A DNA stretch of 64,000 bases from Chitinophagaceae bacterium PMP191F (GTDB lineage: Bacteria; Bacteroidota; Bacteroidia; Chitinophagales; Chitinophagaceae): NCBI GenBank assembly GCA_001302245.1, contig LGYU01000007.1, positions 124,001 to 188,000 of the forward strand. The letters are read 5' to 3'. Below are positions 1 to 8,082 of this stretch, in pieces. How positions within the stretch are numbered: position 1 is the stretch's first letter; each line of letters opens with the position of its first letter. The position numbers were made by a program, and so were the translations under genes. Under the pieces are notes generated by a model, which was not told the origin of the DNA, ran no database searches, and saw only the letters and a program-made list of their open reading frames with translations.

Positions 1-823
1 CTTGTTGTTGCAGCAGCGCAGTGTAGAATTTTGAGAAATCTGTAATGGTAGTGTACATAGAGCCTGCTGCATGTGGCAATGTTCGTTCATCAAATTCATA
101 TACATGTTGTGCTGAATCGTGCCCTGTTGCATGGTTGTTATCAAATGCCTTTTGCCATACATAGCTGCTGCTGGTCATCCCCAGTGGCTTAAAAACCTCT
201 TCCTGTGCCAGCGTTTCATAACTTTTACCGGTTATTTGTTCCAGTACAAATTGTAACAGGAAAATACCTTCACCGGAGTAGCTGTAGGTGGTGCCGGGAT
301 TGTATCTGATCGACAGTTTGCCATCAGGTTCAAAACCACGGTAATTAGGAAAGCCTGTGGTATGCTCCAGGCACATTTTTGCGGTGATCTGTTCATATCG
401 TTTATCGTTTCTGAGATCGTGATAGCCACGTGTTTTTTTAGTGAAAGTATAATCAGGAAGTGGCTTGCTTAAATAATGTATCAGCGGTGTATCCAGGCTG
501 ATCACATTTTTTTCAACCAGCCTCATTACACAATAACCAAATACTGCTTTGCTGAATGAGCATGACCAGAATTCAGTAGCGGTGTCCATTTTCTGCTGTG
601 TAGCAACATTGGCATAGCCAAATGCTTTTGTGTACACCGGCTTATTATTATTGAAAATAGCTATTGTAAGACCGGTAACCCTCGCTGTATCCATCAGTTG
701 CCGGATACGCGTGGTTAAAGTGGCTGCATTGATAGTGGAATTATCAATGCGTTTAATTTTTTGAGCATGTAAATGACTGAAGACGCATGCAGAAACGATT
801 GACAGGAATAACAACTTCTTCAT
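1..823 (-). CDS. Serine beta-lactamase-family hydrolase (partial, C-terminus outside window)
   Basis: I translated this open frame by hand because it runs off the left edge with no stop; 274 codons are visible. It starts with ATG at 823 and a signal peptide (MKKLLFLSIV... ending HAQ, about residue 21). The class C beta-lactamase/DD-peptidase fold is indicated by the SxxK motif SFSK (Ser89-Lys92), by a YSYSGEG segment in place of the Tyr-x-Asn motif, and by HTTGFPNY-type sequence before it. Members of this broad family are periplasmic esterases, D-aminopeptidases or penicillin-binding-like enzymes, and true antibiotic hydrolysis is not implied. The KTG-like third motif would lie outside the window. 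The upstream neighbour on the same strand is clpP, 164 bases away, so it probably has its own promoter. Family is fairly certain; substrate unknown. Confidence 0.8.
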   Translation of the reverse strand, partial: MKKLLFLSIVSACVFSHLHAQKIKRIDNSTINAATLTTRIRQLMDTARVTGLTIAIFNNNKPVYTKAFGYANVATQQKMDTATEFWSCSFSKAVFGYCVMRLVEKNVISLDTPLIHYLSKPLPDYTFTKKTRGYHDLRNDKRYEQITAKMCLEHTTGFPNYRGFEPDGKLSIRYNPGTTYSYSGEGIFLLQFVLEQITGKSYETLAQEEVFKPLGMTSSSYVWQKAFDNNHATGHDSAQHVYEFDERTLPHAAGSMYTTITDFSKFYTALLQQQ

Positions 824-987
824 AACGGGTGATTTGAATAGTTGCTGTTATGAGAGAAGTGTGCCGGAAAATACGGGCGCTGTAAATCAGTCAATTATGG
901 TGAAATGTAGTTGTCATGTGTACGGTTTTGAAACTGTTTTTGTGCGATTTTGCAACAACTGCATCTTATCGGGCAGTGTATCTTAAA

Positions 988-1626
988 TCAACTGTATTGC
1001 TGTTGTAATAATAAAGGCACCGGGTTAAAGCTGCTGTCCGGCAACAACAGGTCGCTGGTATCGCCCAATACTTCATCTACCAGTCCAAAATCTTTTGCCT
1101 GTACAGCATTCATAAAACGATCTCTTCTGAATGCATCTTCAATTTCCTGGCGCGTGTGATTGGAGTGCCGGCCTATCAGGTGGAATACCTGGTTTTGCAA
1201 TCTTTCCTGTTCACGGTAAGCGATGCCTACATCTTCTGTATATCCTTTGGCACCTCCGCCGGTTGGGTGCATATGAATGGTGCTGTGTGCCAGTGCATAC
1301 CTTTTACCGGCAGCGCCTGCTGTAAGTATTACAGTGCCCATGCTCATAGTAGCGCCCATTGCTACGGTAGAGACCGGCGATTTCAGCATTTTCATAGTAT
1401 CATAAATGGCAAGCCCGGCATATACCTGGCCGCCGGGACTGTTGATGTACATGCTGATGGTGCTATGATTCTCATTGTCAAGGTACAATAGTTGTGCTAC
1501 TACCAGGTTAGCTATCTGGTCGTCAATACCCGTTCCCAGGAAAATGATCCTTTCTTTCAGCAGCAGGCTATAAATATCAAATGCACCCCGGGTGGAGTTA
1601 TCAATAACGGTGGGAATAAGTGCCAT
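988..1626 (-). CDS. clpP: ClpP-type serine protease subunit
   Basis: The product (212 residues) is a ClpP peptidase subunit, which forms a barrel fed by an AAA+ unfoldase such as ClpX. The N-terminal loop ([13 protein letters not shown]), [15 protein letters not shown] and [11 protein letters not shown] are typical. The catalytic triad appears intact: Ser95 in GATMSMG, His120 in IHMHP and Asp169 in RRDRF. The His motif reads HMHPTGG where housekeeping ClpP has MIHQPLGG, so this looks like a paralogue rather than the main ClpP. It begins one base after the stop of the anti-sigma-like gene, and no clpX or tig lies beside it, unlike the usual housekeeping locus. The context suggests a protease dedicated to the sigma/anti-sigma pair upstream; that link is inference. 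Confidence 0.88.
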   Translation of the reverse strand: MALIPTVIDNSTRGAFDIYSLLLKERIIFLGTGIDDQIANLVVAQLLYLDNENHSTISMYINSPGGQVYAGLAIYDTMKMLKSPVSTVAMGATMSMGTVILTAGAAGKRYALAHSTIHMHPTGGGAKGYTEDVGIAYREQERLQNQVFHLIGRHSNHTRQEIEDAFRRDRFMNAVQAKDFGLVDEVLGDTSDLLLPDSSFNPVPLLLQQQYS

Positions 1627-1627
1627 G

Positions 1628-1876
1628 TTATTTAAAAATATTATGGATGCAGGTTGAAAAATCTTTGTTGTTCATCAGTTGCCGGTGCAGGTTTTCCAGT
1701 TTTCTCTTCCGGGCCCACCAGCGTATCAGTAGATGTGCTTTGCGCTGGTGACGTACTTTTTCTTCCAGCACAGGATCAATGATTATGCGTGCCTGGAAAA
1801 CCAGCTTGTCTGCGATGCTCATTTTATTAAAAAGGAAGCGATCGGTTTCCTGTACCTCAAGCAGCGATGTTCTCAT
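1628..1876 (-). CDS. Small anti-sigma-like protein
   Basis: I place the start at ATG 1876 (82 residues, MRTSLLEV...). A TTG at 1915 would give 95 residues but lies deep inside the sigma gene. The start overlaps the 3' end of the sigma factor gene by 20 bases, which suggests translational coupling. The N-terminal half ([26 protein letters not shown] in outline) follows the pattern seen at the start of many anti-sigma proteins: a short helix, G/K-x-M/L-s-x-x-x-x-x-F-x-x-x-L/I-x-x-D-P. There is no Cys-His zinc motif and no membrane segment; the middle is very basic (RWWARKRK). It could be a soluble mini anti-sigma or an adaptor for ClpP. No family is recognised with certainty. Confidence 0.6.
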   Translation of the reverse strand: MRTSLLEVQETDRFLFNKMSIADKLVFQARIIIDPVLEEKVRHQRKAHLLIRWWARKRKLENLHRQLMNNKDFSTCIHNIFK

Positions 1877-2387
1877 AAGCTTCTGATTTTTTAATGTGTT
1901 CACGTACTTTCTCAAGACACTTGTATTTCTGCACGGTAGCAGAATGTTCAGTTTTGTAATTGAATGCGTTTGCTATCCGCTGCATTGACCATCGTTGATA
2001 ATAAAAAGCCTGGAGCAATTCCATGCACCTGTTGCCTGCTTTTTGCAGGCTTTGCACTACTGCATTTCTTTGTTCATTACGAGATGGAAAGAATTCTTCC
2101 GGTATATCAATCACATCATTCATGGTATCCAGTGACACAACATGATGATCACCTTTTATTTTTTTGATCCAGAGAATACGGGCAATGCCTGCAATGTATG
2201 CCTGTGGGGTAGTACGGATGTTTAACGTATTGTCTGCCTGCTTCTCCATATAGATAAGCAGGGCATCGTGGAAAATATCTTTGGCAGCATTCAGATCACC
2301 TCCTGCACGCTGTATCCATGCGGCAAAAATGGGGAAAGTTTGCCGGTAAATGATTTCCAGCCATTTATCGTCATCATGTATTGTCAT
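1857..2387 (-). CDS. ECF-type RNA polymerase sigma factor
   Basis: A protein of 176 residues with the layout of an extracytoplasmic-function sigma-70 factor. Region 2 spans roughly residues 15-85 (KDIFHDALLIYMEK, then QAYIAGIARILWIKKIK, the usual -10 binding helix). Region 4 is about residues 115-170, ending in a helix-turn-helix (QRIANAFNYKTEHSATVQKYKCLEKVR) of the form common in Bacteroidota ECF factors. It heads a three-gene operon with the anti-sigma-like protein and ClpP. No FecR anti-sigma or SusC/SusD genes follow, so it is not a typical nutrient-uptake ECF system. A divergent TPR histidine kinase starts about 200 bases away and could share regulatory sequence. Target promoters are unknown. 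Confidence 0.87.
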   Translation of the reverse strand: MTIHDDDKWLEIIYRQTFPIFAAWIQRAGGDLNAAKDIFHDALLIYMEKQADNTLNIRTTPQAYIAGIARILWIKKIKGDHHVVSLDTMNDVIDIPEEFFPSRNEQRNAVVQSLQKAGNRCMELLQAFYYQRWSMQRIANAFNYKTEHSATVQKYKCLEKVREHIKKSEAYENIAA

Positions 2388-2584
2388 ACCTGAACGTTTT
2401 AATAGTAAGTGTCAGAAACAACCTGTATATCACCCGGTTGTTGAAATAAAATCTGTCTTTGCAAAAGGTACCACTTTTTTCAGCAGCGGTATTTACAGCT
2501 ACTCACCCGGAACCGCTAATGGCGGGCGGAAACCGCCAACCAATCATTCACCGGATATTTAATATATAAGTGCCTAACTTTAAA

Positions 2585-4714
2585 ATGCGGAAATACCTAT
2601 CACCGCCTAATCAGTATAGCATGCGTATAGCCAGTATAATAACCGGAATGCTGTTGATGTGGAATATCTGTGCGCAGGCACAGGATCCGCATTATATGGA
2701 TTCTTTAAAAAGGCAACTGCCGTTGTTAAAAGATTCAGCCAAGGCATATTGTCTTAACAGAATAGCTGCCGGTTATGTGGAAGCCTGGCAGGTACATGCT
2801 GATTCGGGTCTGGTCTATGCAGAAGCAGCTTATAAATATGCAAAAGAGAATGGATACAAACAGCCTTTGCGCAGAGCTGCTTTTCTCTGTGCAAAAGTAT
2901 CATTACAGCTTTCAAGGGTTAATGACGGGCTGAAGTATCACAAGGAGGTAGTACAGCTTGCTGAAGAAGCTGGTAATAAACAGATAATAGCAGTGGGTAT
3001 GCGTGGTATCGGGGAAGCGTTATGGTATCGTGCAGATTTTGACGATGCTATTGAAATGATTAAACAAGCCATTGCTCTTTTTGAACAATTTGGCTGGAAG
3101 CGCGAAATATCACAGTCGCAGCTGGCTATCAGCAATATCTATGGCGATCAGGGTAATTATGAAAAGGCTTTTGAATGGAGCCGCAAGGCGATGGAATATA
3201 GTTCCAGTCTTCGTGATACGCCTATCATTACACTGGTGCTGGTTGAAATGGGCAAGCTCTACCGGAATATTGGTGATTATGAAACGGCGATGGACTATTA
3301 CCGGAGAAGCTATGCCATGAAACCACCGGAAGGTATCTGGGCATACAGGTATCTGCAAGCCAATATGGGTGATCTGTATTGCGATCTGAAAAAATATGAC
3401 TCTGCATACAATTTTCTTGAACAGGCTTTTGCCGGACATGCACAGGGAAAAACAGCGCGCATGAAGATGGGACGATATTTCCTGGAACAGAAAAAGTATG
3501 ATTCTGCACTGACTTATTATACAGGGCTATATCGCGATCTGAAGGGCACCGGTGAGAATAATATCTATATCATTTCAATGCTGGGGTTGTGCAATATATA
3601 CATGGAAACAGGTAAGCTGCCCCAGGCGTTGCAGTATGGAAAGGATGCATTACAGTTGGCTCAGCAGAAAAACGCTAAGATCCTCGTTTGTGATGCCAGT
3701 AAGCTGCTGTACATGATATATGAAAAAATGCAGCAGCCCGGTTCTGCTTTTCTGTATTATAAACAGTATGTAAATACCAAAGATTCTCTTATCACTGATC
3801 AGTTCAAAGGCAAGCTATATGAGTTCCGGCGTATTGCAGATGATGAAAAGAAACAGGCGCAGATAGAATTGTTAAAAAAAGAAAGCCTGATCACTGCACA
3901 AAAACTGAAAGGCAACAGGTTTCAGCGCAACCTGCTGGTAGGTAGTATCCTGCTGCTGGTGCTGATCAGTTCTTTCCTGGTATGGAATATTTCACTGAAA
4001 CGTAAAAATGAAAAACTGCGCAACGAGCGGATCACCGCTGCACTGGAGCATAAGGCTACAGAACTGGAAATGCAGGCATTGAGGGCACAGATGAATCCGC
4101 ATTTTATTTTTAACTGTTTAAGCTCCATCAACCGGTTTATTTTAAAAAATGAATCCGAAAAAGCCTCAGACTACCTGACCCGTTTTTCACGGCTTATCCG
4201 GTTAGTACTGATCAATTCGCAGAAACCATTGATTGCGCTGGAGGATGAGATTGAAATGTTACGATTGTATGTGGAAATGGAACAGCTACGGTTTAAGAGC
4301 AGTTTTGATTACAGCATTACCTACAATAACAGCATACAACCCGGGAACATTGTAGTACCTCCGTTGCTGTTACAACCGTTCTGTGAAAATGCTATCTGGC
4401 ACGGGCTGATGCATAAAGAAGGACATGGCGAACTGCGTATCACCTTCACCATGCAGAAAGAAACATTGATCTGCGTCATTACCGACAACGGTGTAGGCCG
4501 TGCCCGGGCAGCCCAGATCAGAAACCATTCTACCGAAAAAGTAAAGTCGTTGGGATTAAAGCTTACTACTGAACGGCTTGCGATTTTTAATGAGAGCAGG
4601 GAAGTAGAAACTTTTTATGATATTGAGGATATTAATGACGAGGGAGGCAACATTTCCGGAACCCGCGTGACTCTTAGAATAAAGTATAAGGAAAGTATTG
4701 AAGAACCCGTTTGA
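2585..4714 (+). CDS. TPR sensor histidine kinase, LytS type
   Basis: A secreted-sensor kinase of about 709 residues. The frame extends to a GTG at 2570, but I prefer ATG 2585; ATG 2621 is also possible, since the signal peptide proper is MRIASIITGMLLMWNICAQA. After it come tandem TPR units over about residues 40-440 (e.g. GNYEKAFEWSRKAMEY, GDYETAMDYYRRSYAM), a coiled region, one membrane segment (LLVGSILLLVLISSFLVW), and a cytoplasmic His_kinase domain. The phospho-His lies in QMNPHFIFNCLSSI and the ATP-binding N box is PFCENAIWHGL. The TPR part should lie in the periplasm and bind a ligand or protein. Its LytTR partner starts 10 bases downstream. Confidence 0.9.
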   Translation: MRKYLSPPNQYSMRIASIITGMLLMWNICAQAQDPHYMDSLKRQLPLLKDSAKAYCLNRIAAGYVEAWQVHADSGLVYAEAAYKYAKENGYKQPLRRAAFLCAKVSLQLSRVNDGLKYHKEVVQLAEEAGNKQIIAVGMRGIGEALWYRADFDDAIEMIKQAIALFEQFGWKREISQSQLAISNIYGDQGNYEKAFEWSRKAMEYSSSLRDTPIITLVLVEMGKLYRNIGDYETAMDYYRRSYAMKPPEGIWAYRYLQANMGDLYCDLKKYDSAYNFLEQAFAGHAQGKTARMKMGRYFLEQKKYDSALTYYTGLYRDLKGTGENNIYIISMLGLCNIYMETGKLPQALQYGKDALQLAQQKNAKILVCDASKLLYMIYEKMQQPGSAFLYYKQYVNTKDSLITDQFKGKLYEFRRIADDEKKQAQIELLKKESLITAQKLKGNRFQRNLLVGSILLLVLISSFLVWNISLKRKNEKLRNERITAALEHKATELEMQALRAQMNPHFIFNCLSSINRFILKNESEKASDYLTRFSRLIRLVLINSQKPLIALEDEIEMLRLYVEMEQLRFKSSFDYSITYNNSIQPGNIVVPPLLLQPFCENAIWHGLMHKEGHGELRITFTMQKETLICVITDNGVGRARAAQIRNHSTEKVKSLGLKLTTERLAIFNESREVETFYDIEDINDEGGNISGTRVTLRIKYKESIEEPV

Positions 4715-4724
4715 AAAACCAGCC

Positions 4725-5471
4725 ATGATCAACGCTGTTATTATTGATGATGAACCTCATTGCTGTGAGGTGCTGGCATTGCTGCTGGAAAAGTATTGTC
4801 CTGATGTGCGTGTGGAAGCGATCTGCTATTCGGCGCAGGAGGCATTGAGGGTACTTACCTCCGGCAATCCGCAACTGGTGTTTATGGATATTGAAATGCC
4901 GCATATGAATGGCTTCCAGTTGCTGGAACAATTGCCGCGTGTCAATTTCGGACTGATCTTTACTACCAGCTATGATCAGTATGCTATAAAAGCCATCCGC
5001 TTCAGTGCGCTGGATTACTTATTGAAGCCTATTGACCGGGAAGAGTTGCAGATGGCTGTACGAAAAGCCATACAGCGATTGCAATCGCCCCTGCCCCAGC
5101 AACTGGAAATATTATTACAGAAGTTTCACCAGGCTACGGGGCAGATACAGCGTATTGCATTGCCCACAATGGAAGGGCTGCAGCTGATCTCGCTGGATTC
5201 TATTATCAGTTGTACATCCAGCAGTAACTATACCATTATTGCATTGAAAGATACTTCTAAACTGGTGGTATCCCGCACACTGAAAGAAATAGAAGAGATG
5301 CTGGAAGAGCATACCTTTCTGCGGGTACATCATTCACATATTGTAAACCTGAATGAAATAAGACGATACATCAGGGGAGAAGGTGGTAATCTGGTAATGA
5401 GTGACGGATCTTCCATAGATGTTTCGCGCAGCAGAAAAGATGCATTATTGAAAAGACTGTTGCCAAAATAG
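4725..5471 (+). CDS. LytTR-family response regulator
   Basis: I chose ATG 4725 (248 residues, MINAVIIDDEP) over the TTG at 4698, which would overlap the kinase gene. Residues 1-120 form a receiver domain with acidic pair DD, phospho-acceptor Asp55 (LVFMDIEMP) and conserved Lys101 (DYLLKP). The C-terminal 100 residues are a LytTR DNA-binding domain (SSNYTIIAL, FLRVHHSHIVNLNEIRRYI, GSSIDVSRSRKDALL). It is the partner of the TPR kinase upstream and is expected to act as a transcription factor binding direct repeats. Its target could be the TPR protein gene downstream, but no evidence of a binding site was found. Confidence 0.92.
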   Translation: MINAVIIDDEPHCCEVLALLLEKYCPDVRVEAICYSAQEALRVLTSGNPQLVFMDIEMPHMNGFQLLEQLPRVNFGLIFTTSYDQYAIKAIRFSALDYLLKPIDREELQMAVRKAIQRLQSPLPQQLEILLQKFHQATGQIQRIALPTMEGLQLISLDSIISCTSSSNYTIIALKDTSKLVVSRTLKEIEEMLEEHTFLRVHHSHIVNLNEIRRYIRGEGGNLVMSDGSSIDVSRSRKDALLKRLLPK

Positions 5472-5578
5472 TGATACACTATAGCCTTTGCAGACTACTC
5501 ATTCACACCTGCAAACTGCTCATTCCTCATTGATATTTACATGCCGGCCAAATAGTTTTATCTTAAATATAGTCAGCC

Positions 5579-6433
5579 ATGAAAAATGTCATCTTATTAG
5601 CCACGGCTCTTGTCGTGGGCCTGCTCTCTTATGGGCAGTCAGCAAACCGTTTGTTCAAAAAAGGTGTGAAAGCAGCCGCGCAGGGACATTACGAACAGGC
5701 AATAACCATCTTCACACAGGTTATTCAACAGCATCCCGATTTGGCAGAAGTATGGTACAACCGGGCGTTGTCAGCATCAAAGCTGAAACAGTATCGCGCA
5801 GCTATTGAAGATTACAGCAAAGCCATTGAATTGAAGCCTGCTTTTCCCACAGCTTATCTTAACCGAGGTGCAGACAAAAATGAAACCGGCGATCGTGAGG
5901 GCGCTGTTGCTGATTATACCAAAGCAATAGCGCTGAGACCTGCTTATGGATTTGCTTACTACAACAGGGGTATTATCTTTTTCCAGGCAAAGGAGTATGA
6001 AAAGGCAATGAATGATTTCAGCAAAGCCATTGAGATGGAACCTGCGCAGGCAGAAGCATGGTATAATCGTGGAATGACAAAATGTAAGCAGGAAGATTAT
6101 GCCGGTGCTATTATCGATTTTGACAGAACGCTGCAGTTAAATCCTGCTTATCAGAAAGCTTATAAGAACAGAGGGATAGCAAAGTCAAACCTGAGGCAAT
6201 ATGCAGAAGCTATACAGGATTATCGCAAAAGTCTGTTGTTGAACCCGGATGATTGCCAGGCGCTGAACCTGCTGGCAATAGCGGGCGCTCATGCCACAGC
6301 CGGGAAAGATGTACTGAATGATGTTGGGCGTGCGAAAGAACTGGGTTGCCCGGTTCCTGCATTACTGCCCGGCGAAAGTTATGCCAGGCTTCATGAACAG
6401 GAGAAGCAACACAAAGATACCCTGCGGCGGTAA
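5579..6433 (+). CDS. Secreted TPR-repeat protein
   Basis: The protein has 284 residues, with a signal peptide (MKNVILLATALVVGLLSYGQ) and then about six 34-residue TPR units filling the chain to residue ~235 (EVWYNRALSASKLKQYRAAIEDYSKAIELKP and following in the same register). The C-terminal 45 residues are charged and lack a known domain. It is probably a periplasmic scaffold for protein interactions; no catalytic residues are seen. It lies 107 bases after the LytTR gene on the same strand, so it could be read through from that operon or have its own promoter. A strong hairpin follows its stop codon. Confidence 0.85.
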   Translation: MKNVILLATALVVGLLSYGQSANRLFKKGVKAAAQGHYEQAITIFTQVIQQHPDLAEVWYNRALSASKLKQYRAAIEDYSKAIELKPAFPTAYLNRGADKNETGDREGAVADYTKAIALRPAYGFAYYNRGIIFFQAKEYEKAMNDFSKAIEMEPAQAEAWYNRGMTKCKQEDYAGAIIDFDRTLQLNPAYQKAYKNRGIAKSNLRQYAEAIQDYRKSLLLNPDDCQALNLLAIAGAHATAGKDVLNDVGRAKELGCPVPALLPGESYARLHEQEKQHKDTLRR

Positions 6434-6440
6434 ATAGAAA

Positions 6441-6470
6441 GCGGCGCCGGAATAACCGGCGCCGCTTTTA
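6441..6470. terminator. Bidirectional rho-independent terminator
   Basis: A perfect 10-bp GC-rich stem (GCGGCGCCGG / CCGGCGCCGC) with a 5-base loop is followed by TTTTATT on the plus strand; A-rich sequence precedes it. It lies between the convergent TPR gene and the SRPBCC gene, so it probably serves both. Confidence 0.85.
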
Positions 6471-6473
6471 TTA

Positions 6474-6926
6474 TCAGGCTTCTGCCAGTTTTTTAATTTC
6501 ATTCAGTATGGGCATCCAGCCGCCTCCGGCAATGGTTTCGTGATATCTTTTTTCACCGTCGCCTACGGTGGAGTAATCTCCCTGTGTAACGGTTAATTCA
6601 GTTGCTCCGCTATCACCAGGTTCCAGCGTATAAGTTACGGTAAGATAATTCTCCGGAATATCAGCAATGCCTGAATTGGGATCAATGGTGGTATAGGCCA
6701 GAAAACTACCGGGTTTGATATCTGTAATGGTACCTTTTACAAATACCATCTCTTTGCCTTCGTACATCCCTTTCCATAACAGCGCACTGCCGGTTTTCCA
6801 GTCAGAAACAGTTTCACAGCCAAACATATATTTCTTTGTTTGCTGTGGATTGGTCAATAAATCCCACACCTTTTCAGTGGATGCATTGATGGTAATACTA
6901 CTGCTAACAATTAATGAAGTACTCAT
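6474..6926 (-). CDS. SRPBCC/AHSA1 (START-like) domain protein
   Basis: A 150-residue cytoplasmic protein of the Activator of Hsp90 ATPase homologue 1-like group (START/SRPBCC fold). The opening strand ITINASTEKVWDLLTNPQQTKKYMFG, then WKTGSALLWKG and the closing helix HHETIAGGGWMPILNEIKKL-like segment are typical. Such proteins have a deep hydrophobic pocket and usually stand beside regulators and VOC or DoxX genes in Bacteroidota; their ligands are mostly unknown. The AraC regulator gene lies directly upstream on the same strand (91-base gap), so the two may be co-transcribed. Confidence 0.85.
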   Translation of the reverse strand: MSTSLIVSSSITINASTEKVWDLLTNPQQTKKYMFGCETVSDWKTGSALLWKGMYEGKEMVFVKGTITDIKPGSFLAYTTIDPNSGIADIPENYLTVTYTLEPGDSGATELTVTQGDYSTVGDGEKRYHETIAGGGWMPILNEIKKLAEA

Positions 6927-7017
6927 ACGGGTTCGTTTTTTCAGTTAAATAGTACAATACTATCCGGTAACAACCGGTATGCAATAGTAAACAGCCGGGA
7001 AAAAAGGCGATTGCATT

Positions 7018-7920
7018 TTACGGATTATTTCTTGCGGCAGCAGGTGTAATGCCGAATTTCTTTTTAAAAGCATTGTTGAAATGCTGTGGTGTGGCATAAC
7101 CCAGCTCCAGTGAAATTTCTGCGGCTGTTTTACCGGTATCGCGTAAAAAACGATGTGCCAGGTGTAATCTTTGTTCGGCCAGGTAACCAAAAACAGTGGT
7201 CTGGAAGGTTTCTTTAAAACCCCGTTTCAGTTTGTACTCATTCAATCCTACAATACGCGCTATCTGTGAAAGATTGGGCGGGCTTTGTACCTGTTCGTTA
7301 ATAAGGTCTCTTACCGCGATGATCTTTTCTTTATCGGTCCTGGTCTTGATAAAAGCTTCCGTTCTGTTGGTGGCAACTGTACAGGCATCGGCACACAATA
7401 CCAGCAGCTCTACACTTTTTGACAGCAGGAAGATCTTTTGCAGATCACCGGTATACCTGCTGTGTATAATCTGGTCTATGGCCTGCTGGATAGGCGGCTC
7501 AATGGCGCCCCATTGATCAGACAGTAATATACTTCTGCCGCTGATGATAGCTTCTGCAAAACGTTTCAACGCATCGTTGCCATTCACGGTAAATTGGATA
7601 AACAGTTCTTTGGGAAACTGTACGCCAAAAGTTTCAATGTTGTATGTTTTGTTCTCTATTACAATATCAAATTCCGGAGAATACATTATGTTGTGATGGC
7701 CGCCCAACAGATCAAATGAGCGTTCGAGTTGTTTGTAATAAAAACGGTAATCGCCCTTTAGTCCGAAGTGCATACGTACTGCATCATTACGATTGCCTGC
7801 AGCATGGCTTAGCAGTTTGCTGAATGAAGAAACAGCATGTCCCAGCCTGATGCCATCACATTGCCAGGTAACAGAACTTACCGTACCATGTTCGTAGGTG
7901 GTTACTTTTCTTTCTTCCAT
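7018..7920 (-). CDS. AraC-family transcriptional regulator
   Basis: The open frame extends to 8265 but would then overlap the divergent lipoprotein gene by 180 bases. ATG 7920 (300 residues, MEERKVTTYEHG) is the only reasonable start I find. Residues ~1-190 form a ligand-sensing domain like that of PchR-type Bacteroidota regulators (MHFGLKGDYRFYYKQ, GGHHNIMYSPEF). The last ~100 residues carry two helix-turn-helix motifs of AraC type (PNLSQIARIVGLNEYKLKRGFKE, then SLELGYATPQHFNNAFKKKFG). It is divergent from the GHL10-amidase gene (162-base gap) and upstream of the SRPBCC gene, either of which could be its target. Effector unknown. Confidence 0.88.
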   Translation of the reverse strand: MEERKVTTYEHGTVSSVTWQCDGIRLGHAVSSFSKLLSHAAGNRNDAVRMHFGLKGDYRFYYKQLERSFDLLGGHHNIMYSPEFDIVIENKTYNIETFGVQFPKELFIQFTVNGNDALKRFAEAIISGRSILLSDQWGAIEPPIQQAIDQIIHSRYTGDLQKIFLLSKSVELLVLCADACTVATNRTEAFIKTRTDKEKIIAVRDLINEQVQSPPNLSQIARIVGLNEYKLKRGFKETFQTTVFGYLAEQRLHLAHRFLRDTGKTAAEISLELGYATPQHFNNAFKKKFGITPAAARNNP

Positions 7921-8082
7921 ATTGCCTGCATGCGGGTAGAATGATACTGCAAGATATTCCCTTTCCTGCGTATTGGCATACTGGTAGAAAACAAGCGTAA
8001 GTTTTGTACAGATGGCAGCAGGGCAAGCACTTTCTATTGTATCTTTAGTTTTATCAACCTTAAGTTTTACAAACCAGCCCGT

